DNA of 64,000 bases from Marinihelvus sp036351115 (GTDB lineage: Bacteria; Pseudomonadota; Gammaproteobacteria; Xanthomonadales; SZUA-36): NCBI GenBank assembly GCA_036351115.1, contig JAZBOL010000101.1:1-64000 (forward strand), read 5' to 3'. Below, piece after piece: positions 7,222 to 14,577 of this stretch. Position 1 is the first letter of the stretch. Each line of letters begins with the position of its first letter. Below the pieces are notes generated by a model. It was not told where the DNA came from. It did no database searches and was given only the letters and a program-made list of their open reading frames with translations. The translations under genes and the position numbers were made by a program.

Positions 7222-9293
7222 CCGCCCGCGGCACCGACAACGCACCGCTCGACCTGGTGGTCGCGGCGAATTTCACCGCCGAGCCGGTCGATGCATCGCT
7301 GCGCTTCTGGCTGGAGTCGCTCCAGATTCCGATACGCATCGAGCATGCGCCCTTCGACCAGGTGTTCCAGCAGCTTCTGAACCCCGCCAGTCCGCTGCGC
7401 GCCAACCACCGGGGCATCGGTATCGCGCTCATCCGGCTGCAGGACTGGTTGGATGCGGACACGCCACCGGACCGGGTAGCACGGGAGCTCATCGACGCCT
7501 TCACTGCGGCGCAAAGCGGCGTCGCGGGTGACCTCATCCTCTGTTTTGCGCCTTCCACGGGCCTCGACGCGCACCGTTCCGATGTCCTGGAGCAGGCGGA
7601 ACGCACGGTGGCCGAAGCCCTGCAGGACCGCGGTGGAGTCCGGGTCCTGACGAGCCCCGAATTGCTCGAACGTTACCCCGGTGCCGACATCGCGGACGAG
7701 CATGGCGAGCGCCTGGCGGGCATGCCCTATACCCCGGCCGGCTTCTGCCTCCTCGGTACAGCGCTGGCGCGCTGCATCTACGGCCTGGTTGTTCCGGCCC
7801 ACAAGGTGCTGGTCCTCGATTGTGACGATACGCTGTGGGGCGGTCTGTGCAGCGAGCTGGGACCCCGGGAAGTCGCGATTACGGAGGAGCACCTGGCGCT
7901 CCAGCACTTTGCCGCCGACCAGCGGCGGCAAGGCCGCCTGGTCTGCCTGGCGAGCCGGAACAACGAAGCGGACGTCCTCGCCGTCTTCGACGAGCACCCG
8001 CGCATGGCGCTCAACCGGGATGACCTCACCGCCTGGCAGATCCACTGGGGCCTGAAGTCCGACAGCCTCGCCGAGCTGGCGGACCGGCTCGGCCTCGGGC
8101 TCGACAGTTTCGTTTTCCTGGACGACGATCCGGTCCAGTGCGCCGAAGTCCGGCGCCGCCACCCCGGCGTCCTCGCGCTGCAGGTGCCCAAGCGGGGCGT
8201 CGCCGAATTCTGCGCGCACCTGTGGCCCCTTGACCCCCGGCCCGGCACCGCGGAAAGCAGCCGTCGCACCGGCGCCTACCGGGAACACGTCGCTCGCGAG
8301 GACGTGCGCGCGTCGAGTCTCTCTTTTGCGCAGTTCCTGGACAGCCTGGCGCTCGAGGTCGACATCGCACCCCTCGAGGAAGCGGATCTCGCCCGCGCCA
8401 CGGAGCTGACGCACCGAACCAACCAGTTCAACCTGACCGGGCTTCGCCTGACGGAAGCCGAGCTTCGCAACCGGGTTCGCGACGGCGCCACGCACGGCTT
8501 CCGGGTCCGGGTCCGGGACCGATTTGGCGACTACGGGCTGGTCGGACTGATCCTGACCGAAACCACCGGACGCGAGCTCCGGGCACCCGTGTTCCTGCTG
8601 AGCTGCCGCGCCCTGGGCCGGGGTGTCGAACACCGGATGATGGCCCATCTCGGGGCGCTGGCCCGGCGCTCGGGCGCCGAACGCGTGGCGTTGAGCTGCA
8701 CGCCGACGGAGCGGAACGATCCCGCCCGGGAGTTTCTCCGGTCCCTGGGCGAGCCCCAGGTTTCGGAATCCGGGGTGATGTCCCTGGTGGTCGATGCGAA
8801 CCAGGCCGAGGCCGTCGCGCTCAACCTGGACGAAGCGCCCCAGCCCCAGGAAGTCAAGCGTGCCGAAGTCACGAAAGCCGATGACACCCGGTGGGAGCCG
8901 GACGACGCCCATCGGCGCGTGGAATTCCTGGCCACCGTTCCCGGGACCCTGGATCGCCTCGAGGCGATCCAGCAAGCCGTAGCGGGACCGGGGGAAGGGC
9001 CGGGACAGCCTGCTTCCTCCGTGAGCAGGAAGCCGACCGGGGAATCACGCGCCGAAGGAAATCCGGTCGAGATGACCCTGGCCCGCGCGTTCGCCGAGCA
9101 CCTGGGCACGACGGAGATCGGCGCTGACGACGGGTTTTTCGAGCTGGGTGGCGAATCGTTGCAGGCCATGCAGATCCTGGCACAGGTCAGCCGCGAATTC
9201 GACGTCGAGCTGGACACCACGCTGCTGTTCACGACCAATTTCACCGTCCGCGAACTCGCCGAGGAAATCGAACTGCTTCGAACCGGCCCATGA
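7218..9293 (+). CDS. FkbH-like HAD acyl-loading protein fused to an acyl carrier domain
   Basis: A 691-residue three-part protein. After an N-terminal domain (LDLVVAANFTAEPV) comes the FkbH-type HAD domain with DCDDTLWGG (D201, D203) and the FVFLDDDP motif; then a GNAT-like region (THRTNQFNLTGLRLTEAE). After a linker rich in Gly and Ser, residues from about 610 form an acyl carrier domain with FFELGGESLQAM, where Ser647 is the expected phosphopantetheine site. Known FkbH/OzmB-type proteins dephosphorylate 1,3-bisphosphoglycerate and load the glyceryl unit on an ACP. Here enzyme and ACP are one chain. The ATG at 7218 is chosen by homology (MTARG, then LDLVVAA) despite a poor ribosome site; in-frame 7059 adds unlikely sequence. 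Confidence 0.85.
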   Translation: MTARGTDNAPLDLVVAANFTAEPVDASLRFWLESLQIPIRIEHAPFDQVFQQLLNPASPLRANHRGIGIALIRLQDWLDADTPPDRVARELIDAFTAAQSGVAGDLILCFAPSTGLDAHRSDVLEQAERTVAEALQDRGGVRVLTSPELLERYPGADIADEHGERLAGMPYTPAGFCLLGTALARCIYGLVVPAHKVLVLDCDDTLWGGLCSELGPREVAITEEHLALQHFAADQRRQGRLVCLASRNNEADVLAVFDEHPRMALNRDDLTAWQIHWGLKSDSLAELADRLGLGLDSFVFLDDDPVQCAEVRRRHPGVLALQVPKRGVAEFCAHLWPLDPRPGTAESSRRTGAYREHVAREDVRASSLSFAQFLDSLALEVDIAPLEEADLARATELTHRTNQFNLTGLRLTEAELRNRVRDGATHGFRVRVRDRFGDYGLVGLILTETTGRELRAPVFLLSCRALGRGVEHRMMAHLGALARRSGAERVALSCTPTERNDPAREFLRSLGEPQVSESGVMSLVVDANQAEAVALNLDEAPQPQEVKRAEVTKADDTRWEPDDAHRRVEFLATVPGTLDRLEAIQQAVAGPGEGPGQPASSVSRKPTGESRAEGNPVEMTLARAFAEHLGTTEIGADDGFFELGGESLQAMQILAQVSREFDVELDTTLLFTTNFTVRELAEEIELLRTGP

Positions 9294-10516
9294 ACATCGT
9301 GCTGTTCACGTCCGGTTCCGCCGGGGACATCCTGCCCTTCGTCCGCGTCGGCGCTGCCCTGGCGGCGAGGGATCACCGGGTCACGCTCATCAGTCACGCG
9401 CGTTACGACCGCCTCGCGGCGGACGCCGGGATGGCCTATCGGCCCTTCGACACGGACGCGGAGTATGGCGAGTACCTGCGGCACGCGTCGCTGCTCAATA
9501 CCCCCGGGGGCATTACGCGCTTTCTGCAGGAACATTCCCTGCCCCGGGCGCCTGCCGCCCTGGAGCAGCTCAATGCCGTACTCGACGGCGACAGCCTGCT
9601 GCTGACGTCTCCAACCTTCGATGCGGCGGCACGGATTGCCGCGGAAATCCATGGTCTCGATCCGCTCTGGCTGTTCATTGCGCCGGTGCAGGTCTCCGAG
9701 TGGCCGCGGCGCCGGGCGGTGCGAAGCGCCATGTTCAGCCGCGTCCTCGGCGGCGCCATCGAGGACGTCCGGAAGACCGCCGGTCTTTCGCCCATCGGAG
9801 ACTGGGATGCCTGGCTGGCCTACTCGAGCCGCTCCCTGGGACAGTGGCCGGACTGGTTCGCCACGCCGGAAGAGGCCGGGAGTCCCGACGAGGCCTGGCT
9901 CCCCGGGGTCGAGCCGATCGGCTTCCTGATCGACCATCCCGCCGAACGGAGCGCGCTGCCCGGGTCCGTGGCCGGCTTCATCGCGGCAGAAGCCGCACGG
10001 GGATCGCCGCCGCCGCTCCTGGTGACCGGCGGCACCGGCCGCTACCTCGGTGAGACGTTCTATGCCAATGCCCTGGCCGCGGCGCGGCAGCTGGACCTCG
10101 CCGCCATCGTCGTCACGCGTGACCAGGATTGCCTGCCCGGCGAACGTCCGGATCGCTGCCTGGTGCTGGATCACCTGCCCTTCGGGGTCGTGATGCCGCA
10201 TTGCAGCACGGTGATTCACCACGGCGGGCTCGGCACCACGGGCGCCGCGGCAGCCGCCGGGGTCCCCCAGCTCATCCTCGCTTTCGGTGCGGACCGGCCG
10301 GACAATGGCGCCCGCGTCGAACGCTGCGGCATCGGCGCGTCCATCGCACTGCCGCAGTGCACGGTGGGCGCCGTGGTGGAGGCGCTGCAACAACTCACGA
10401 CCTCGGAATCGCTGCGTGGGCGATGCGCCGAGGCCTCGTCTAAGATTCTGGCACGGGACAGCGCTTCCGCCGCCGCCGAGGCGGCGGAAGCGTTTCACGG
10501 GGAGCGATGCAAATGA
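9290..10516 (+). CDS. GT1-family glycosyltransferase (UGT/GtfA-like)
   Basis: A 408-residue GT-B enzyme. The N-terminus MNIVLFTSGSAGDILPFVRV is typical of the GT1 group that includes antibiotic and rhamnolipid glycosyltransferases, and the C-terminal donor site motif HHGGLGTTGAAAAAGVPQL (about residues 305-323) binds the nucleotide-sugar. These enzymes usually glycosylate lipids or small molecules rather than growing polysaccharide chains, so the acceptor may be a lipid carrier, an acyl-ACP product or a terminal sugar. It overlaps the fkbH-ACP gene by four bases (ATGA), tying it to the acyl-loading step. Confidence 0.85.
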   Translation: MNIVLFTSGSAGDILPFVRVGAALAARDHRVTLISHARYDRLAADAGMAYRPFDTDAEYGEYLRHASLLNTPGGITRFLQEHSLPRAPAALEQLNAVLDGDSLLLTSPTFDAAARIAAEIHGLDPLWLFIAPVQVSEWPRRRAVRSAMFSRVLGGAIEDVRKTAGLSPIGDWDAWLAYSSRSLGQWPDWFATPEEAGSPDEAWLPGVEPIGFLIDHPAERSALPGSVAGFIAAEAARGSPPPLLVTGGTGRYLGETFYANALAAARQLDLAAIVVTRDQDCLPGERPDRCLVLDHLPFGVVMPHCSTVIHHGGLGTTGAAAAAGVPQLILAFGADRPDNGARVERCGIGASIALPQCTVGAVVEALQQLTTSESLRGRCAEASSKILARDSASAAAEAAEAFHGERCK

Positions 10517-11451
10517 TGAAACGGATCCTGGTAACCGGTGGCGCGGGCTTTCTTGGCTCGCACCTGTGCGAACGGCTGGTCGGCGACGGCCACGACGTCC
10601 TGTGCGTCGATAATTTCTTTTCCGGCCGCAAGACCAACATCCTGCACCTGCTCGAGCGCCCGACCTTCGAGCTCATGCGACACGACGTGACCTTTCCCCT
10701 GTACGTCGAAGTGGACCAGATTTACAACCTTGCCTGTCCCGCATCGCCGATCCACTACCAGTTCGACCCGGTCCAGACCACGAAGACCTCCGTGCACGGC
10801 GCGATCAACATGCTGGGCCTCGCCAAGCGGCTCAAGGCGCGCATCCTGCAGGCGTCCACGTCCGAGGTGTACGGCGACCCGGAAGTGCACCCGCAGACGG
10901 AAGGCTACTGGGGCCGGGTGAATCCCATCGGTCCGCGCAGCTGCTATGACGAGGGCAAGCGCTGCGCGGAAACGCTTTTCTTCGACTACTACCGCCAGCA
11001 CCAGCTGGACATCCGTGTCGTGCGCATCTTCAACACCTACGGGCCGCGGATGCAGATCGATGACGGCCGGGTGGTCAGCAACTTCATCGTGCAGGCCCTG
11101 CGCGGCGAGGATCTCACGCTCTACGGTGACGGCAGCCAGACCCGCGCCTTCTGTTTCGTCGACGATCTCATCGACGGCATGGTGGCCATGATGGACGCAC
11201 CGTCGCCCAACCCCGGACCGATCAACATCGGCAACCCGTCCGAGTGGACCATCGCCGAGTTGGCGGAGCAGGTCATCCGGCTGACCGGTTCCCGGTCCCG
11301 CATCCAGTACCGCCCCCTGCCCGAGGACGATCCGAAACAGCGCATGCCGGACATCACGAAGGCGAAGACGACCCTCGGCTGGTCACCGACCACCCCACTC
11401 GAGGATGGGCTCGAAAAGACCATCCGCTATTTCCGGTCGGTGCTCGACTGA
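10507..11451 (+). CDS. UDP-glucuronate decarboxylase (UDP-xylose synthase)
   Basis: A 314-residue short-chain dehydrogenase of the UXS group. The NAD site GGAGFLGS is at residues 11-18, with STSEVYGDPEVHPQ and the active-site YDEGK; the segment NLACPASPIHYQ is characteristic of UXS. It converts UDP-glucuronate to UDP-xylose (or a 4-keto pentose) in the cytoplasm. The start at 10507 has GGGAG a few bases before it and overlaps the GT1 gene by ten bases; two further ATGs follow within nine bases. UDP-glucose dehydrogenase, needed to make its substrate, is not identified in the window, since the dehydrogenase at 33923 looks GDP-mannose specific. Confidence 0.9.
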   Translation: MQMMKRILVTGGAGFLGSHLCERLVGDGHDVLCVDNFFSGRKTNILHLLERPTFELMRHDVTFPLYVEVDQIYNLACPASPIHYQFDPVQTTKTSVHGAINMLGLAKRLKARILQASTSEVYGDPEVHPQTEGYWGRVNPIGPRSCYDEGKRCAETLFFDYYRQHQLDIRVVRIFNTYGPRMQIDDGRVVSNFIVQALRGEDLTLYGDGSQTRAFCFVDDLIDGMVAMMDAPSPNPGPINIGNPSEWTIAELAEQVIRLTGSRSRIQYRPLPEDDPKQRMPDITKAKTTLGWSPTTPLEDGLEKTIRYFRSVLD

Positions 11452-11454
11452 ACC

Positions 11455-12231
11455 GTGGAGACCTTCCTTTTTGGCCCCGGCGAGCGGCTGTTCGGCGCCT
11501 ACCACGAGGGCTTCGGACCCGCGAACTCGCCGCCGGTGCTGATCTGCAACGGTCTGGGACAGGATTACCTGCGGGGCCACCTGGTGCTTCGACTGCTCGC
11601 CCGGCGCCTCAGCGCCGTCGGCGGCCCGGTCCTGCATTTCGATTACCGCGGAACGGGAGATTCCGCCGGAGACCCCGAAACCAACACCCTGGCACAGCTG
11701 CGCGAGGACACGGCGATCGCCCGGCAGGAGCTGATGGACATCAGCGGCCACGCCCGCGTGGTGATCCTCGGTCTGCGCCTCGGCGCCTGGCTGGCCCTGG
11801 AACACAGCGACCGCGTGGTGGTCTGGGACCCGATTCTGAGCGGCCGGGACTACGTCGATTCGCTGGTTGGGCTGACCCGGGAACTCGACGCAGGGCGTGA
11901 CGACCCACCCCCCACGGCCGACGAAGACGAGGCGGCAAACCCGGAACTCGCCGGCTATCGCTACGCCGGCGCCCTGCTCGACGAACTCTGCAACCTGGAC
12001 CTGGCCGACATCGTCGCGGATCGTCACTACGAGCGCCTGGCCCTGGTCCTGGGTGACGCGGCAGACGATCCGGGTCGGGACGGGGAACTCGCGGTTCTGG
12101 GCGCCCACGTTGCCGAAATCGACCGTCACCCGGCAAAAGCGGCGCACTGGCGATCAGCCCCTCATCTCGAGCGCGCCCTGACGCCCTTCCCATCCATCGG
12201 CGCCCTGTGCGAGGCGGTGAGCCGATGGTGA
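11455..12231 (+). CDS. Alpha/beta hydrolase-fold protein with Arg at the nucleophile position, copy 2
   Basis: A 258-residue paralogue of the product of 5398-6270. The core strands PVLICNGLGQDYLR and LHFDYRGTGDSAGD are clear; the elbow is GLRLG (106-110) with Arg108, and the next strand ends VVVWDPILSG. It starts with GTG three bases after the UXS stop. As in the first pair it is followed immediately by a GxCxG partner. Retention of Arg at the same place in both copies argues that the change is functional, not decay. A scaffold or binding role for acyl intermediates is possible; no reaction can be assigned. Confidence 0.7.
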   Translation: METFLFGPGERLFGAYHEGFGPANSPPVLICNGLGQDYLRGHLVLRLLARRLSAVGGPVLHFDYRGTGDSAGDPETNTLAQLREDTAIARQELMDISGHARVVILGLRLGAWLALEHSDRVVVWDPILSGRDYVDSLVGLTRELDAGRDDPPPTADEDEAANPELAGYRYAGALLDELCNLDLADIVADRHYERLALVLGDAADDPGRDGELAVLGAHVAEIDRHPAKAAHWRSAPHLERALTPFPSIGALCEAVSRW

Positions 12232-13055
12232 ACATCGTCGACGAGCCGCAGCAGATCGGCCCCGGCGAGGGCCTGAGCGCGATGCTGACCCGGCCCCGGG
12301 AAACGGACAGGTCGCGGCCGGTGTTCGTGCTGCTCAACGCGGGTCTGCTGCACCGCGTCGGGCCGTTCCGCCTGCACGTCGTGTTGGCCCGCCGCCTGGC
12401 CCGCTCCGGGTTTCCCGTCCTGCGTATCGATCTTTCCGGCATCGGTTACACGCCGAAGAGGCCCGGTCCGCAGCGGGTGGACTCGGCACGGAAAGACGCC
12501 GACATCGTGTTCGACTGGCTGCGGACGTCCTGCGGTCTCGAACGCCCGGTGCTGCTGGGGTCCTGCTCCGGCGCCGACCTGGCGCACCGCATCGCGGTGG
12601 CGGACGACCGTGTGAAAGGAGCGGTGTTCCTGGATGGCTACGCCTACCGAAACTCACGCTCCACGCTCAGCTACTACTCCGCCCGCGTCCACCGGCCCGA
12701 CATGTGGCGCAAGTGGATCGATACGCGACTTCGCAAGGGCGAAGACCCGGATGATCCGGAAGCGGAGGACGAAGAGGCGGATTTCTGGGACAGCGAATTT
12801 CCACCCCTGGAGCAGTTCCGCACCGAACTCGCCGGGCTGCTGGCGCGGGACATGCCCCTGTTGTACGTCTACACCGGCTCGGTACGCGAGTACACCTACG
12901 AGGACCAGTTCTTCGACGTGTGCCCCGAGGCGCGGAATGGACCCGTCACGGTGCGCTACGCCCCGGCCGCCGATCACACCTATCGGCTCGAGCGGGACCG
13001 GCTCCGGCTGCTCGAAGCGGTCGCCACCTGGGCGACGACCGCTTTTCCGGCATGA
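12225..13055 (+). CDS. Alpha/beta hydrolase-fold protein with Cys nucleophile elbow, copy 2
   Basis: A 276-residue paralogue of the product of 6254-7069, sharing the NAGLLHRVGPFRLHVVLARR block. The elbow is GSCSG (112-116), Cys114 being at the nucleophile position, and the C-terminal AADHTYRLERD keeps the histidine. ATG 12225 overlaps the end of the preceding gene by seven bases and gives an N-terminus like its paralogue; a GTG at 12207 is also in frame. Its stop overlaps the GT2 start (ATGA). Probable acyl-transfer or thioesterase partner of the Arg-type protein, by analogy only. Confidence 0.7.
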   Translation: MVNIVDEPQQIGPGEGLSAMLTRPRETDRSRPVFVLLNAGLLHRVGPFRLHVVLARRLARSGFPVLRIDLSGIGYTPKRPGPQRVDSARKDADIVFDWLRTSCGLERPVLLGSCSGADLAHRIAVADDRVKGAVFLDGYAYRNSRSTLSYYSARVHRPDMWRKWIDTRLRKGEDPDDPEAEDEEADFWDSEFPPLEQFRTELAGLLARDMPLLYVYTGSVREYTYEDQFFDVCPEARNGPVTVRYAPAADHTYRLERDRLRLLEAVATWATTAFPA

Positions 13056-14143
13056 CCGGGGTCGCGCTCGCCTGCCTGGCGCTGCTGGCCTACACCTACC
13101 TGGGGTATCCCGTGCTGATCGCCCTGCTCGCCCGAGGCTTTCCCATGCGGCTCCGGCGGGATGCGGACTACGAGCCGAGCGTGAGCGTCCTGATTCCCGT
13201 GTTCAACGCCGAAGCCCACGTGGGGCCCAAGCTCGAAAGCCTCCTCGCCCTCGACTATCCCATGGAAAAGCTGGAGATCCTCGTCTACTCGGACGCCTCC
13301 AGCGACGGGAGCGACCGGGCTGTCGAGGCCTTTGCAGCCCGCCACGCCGACCTTCACCTGCTGCGTGCCGATCGCCGAAGCGGCAAACCCGCCGGGATCA
13401 ACCGCATGCTTGAAACCGCGAGCGGCGAGGTCCTGCTGATGACCGACATTCGCCAGCCCCTCGACCCGGGCGCCCTGCGCGCCCTGGTCGCTCCCCTCGC
13501 CGATCCTTCCGTCGGTGCGGTTTCCGGGAACCTGGTGCTCCGGGGCCGCTCGGGCGCCGGTCTGTACTGGCGCTACGAGCGCTGGCTGCGGCACAGCGAG
13601 GGAACGTTCCGGAGCATGGTGGGCGTCACGGGCGCCATCTATACGCTTCGTCGCCGCGACCTGGAGCCGCTCCCCACGGACATCATCCTCGATGACATGT
13701 GGGTTCCCCTGAAGCTTCGCCTGCGCCGCATGAAGATCGTGTTCGAGGAAAGGGCCGTGGCGCATGACGACGCCTTCCAGGATCCGCAGGAGTTTCAGCG
13801 CAAGGTGCGCACCCTGGCCGGCAACTACCAGCTCTTCGCCCGGCTACCCCGGCTGCTGGTTCCCGTGCTGAACCCGTCGTTCTTCGAGTTCATGTCCCAC
13901 AAGGTGTTTCGGCTGCTCTGTCCCTGGGCCCTCCTGGCCCTGGCGGCGGTGTCCATCGCCGGCGTCGGCAATCCGCTGCTGGCCCTGCTGGCGCTGGGCC
14001 AGGGCCTGTTCTACCTGGCCGCACTCGCAGGCCGCCGCCTGGGTCGGCCCGGCGCCCTGGCGCGAACGTTCGTGGTGCTCAACGCCGCCGCGGTCGTTGG
14101 GCTCTACCGGTACCTTGCAGGCCGGCATACGGTGACCTGGTAG
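13052..14143 (+). CDS. Membrane-anchored family 2 glycosyltransferase
   Basis: A 363-residue GT2 enzyme. An N-terminal hydrophobic helix (about residues 3-25) precedes the GT-A domain starting VSVLIPVFNAEAHV, with DASSDGSD, a TDIRQPL metal-binding segment and an ILDDMWVPLKL acceptor motif; two or three hydrophobic helices close the C-terminus. The form resembles processive or lipid-linked GT2 enzymes that add sugars at the inner membrane. It is the last gene of the first operon (four-base overlap with the preceding gene), followed by 400 bases without a gene. Confidence 0.88.
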   Translation: MTGVALACLALLAYTYLGYPVLIALLARGFPMRLRRDADYEPSVSVLIPVFNAEAHVGPKLESLLALDYPMEKLEILVYSDASSDGSDRAVEAFAARHADLHLLRADRRSGKPAGINRMLETASGEVLLMTDIRQPLDPGALRALVAPLADPSVGAVSGNLVLRGRSGAGLYWRYERWLRHSEGTFRSMVGVTGAIYTLRRRDLEPLPTDIILDDMWVPLKLRLRRMKIVFEERAVAHDDAFQDPQEFQRKVRTLAGNYQLFARLPRLLVPVLNPSFFEFMSHKVFRLLCPWALLALAAVSIAGVGNPLLALLALGQGLFYLAALAGRRLGRPGALARTFVVLNAAAVVGLYRYLAGRHTVTW

Positions 14144-14346
14144 CCCTCCGGCGCATTCGGAAACGGGAAAACCGGGGTTCACCGCAGTGAAACTGGCTGT
14201 TACCAATCCGTAACATTTCCTTCGCAGGAGAGGCCGCATTCCAACTCGTCCCTGAGCCCGCCGCAAGCGACGGTCAGCTCCTCCGGTGAGCTAGCTGCAT
14301 GATCTTTCAATAAAAACTCCGTCCCGTTTATGGCGAGCGAGACCCC

Positions 14347-14395
14347 GGGTTTCCGGGACCTGATCAAGGGTTTTCAATGCATGAATGGGGGTTTT
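14347..14395 (+). repeat. Three GGGTTT direct repeats with 21-bp period
   Basis: CGGGTTTCC (G run at 14347), AGGGTTTTC (14368) and GGGGTTTTA (14389) lie in the same orientation at exact 21-bp steps, two helical turns, so all would face the same side of the DNA. The last one is part of GGGGGTTTTACCCC. Spaced direct repeats of this kind are typical binding arrays for response regulators or other dimeric activators. Related GGGTTTT elements occur in the intergenic region 38421-38781. Confidence 0.5.
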
Positions 14396-14438
14396 ACCCC
14401 ATCGCGGGAATCGGGACCGCCGCCTATTCTTCAGTCAT

Positions 14439-14454
14439 CCAATAGGGATATTGG
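14439..14454. promoter_or_regulatory. Palindrome CCAATA-GGGA-TATTGG
   Basis: Perfect six-base inverted arms with a four-base centre, 88 bases before the leader ORF and 120 bases before the first structural gene of the EPS operon. Could be an operator or overlap the core promoter; nothing in the sequence identifies the protein that binds it. Confidence 0.4.
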
Positions 14455-14541
14455 GCTCAAAGGGACTGAGCCTCCACAAAATCACGGTGCACGTCGGCAC
14501 GTGAGCAGGGATGACCCAAAGGCAATCCAGGGGGAACAACC

Positions 14542-14577
14542 ATGCTGACGAGTCGGCAAGCGAGCGGCGCTTCATGA
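14542..14577 (+). CDS. Short leader ORF (11 codons) overlapping the barrel-gene start
   Basis: ATG 14542 follows a strong AGGGGG (14529-14534) at seven-base spacing and encodes MLTSRQASGAS. Its TGA (14575-14577) overlaps the tandem ATGATG (14574-14579) that begins the outer-membrane protein gene. The main start has only a weak GAGCGG upstream, so translation may be coupled through this leader, as at 7183-7221. Confidence 0.35.
   Translation: MLTSRQASGAS

Larger units (their letters stand above)
14144..14541 (+). promoter_or_regulatory. Intergenic control region upstream of the large EPS operon
   Basis: About 400 bases with no credible gene; short ORFs here have no family features. The right half holds three GGGTTT direct repeats at 14347, 14368 and 14389 (exactly 21 bp apart), a GGGGGTTTTACCCC at 14387-14400, and a palindrome at 14439-14454. 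No convincing -35/-10 or sigma-54 pair could be assigned by eye. The arrangement fits a multi-site activator region for the 22-kb operon starting at 14574. Confidence 0.5.

Noticed and set aside
14144..14541. Sigma-54 promoter upstream of the EPS operon
   Set aside because: I looked for a GG-N10-GC core with TGGC and TTGC; no match with correct spacing was found.
14330..14548. 72-codon ORF in the EPS control region
   Set aside because: It covers the regulatory repeats and palindrome, has no ribosome site and no family features.
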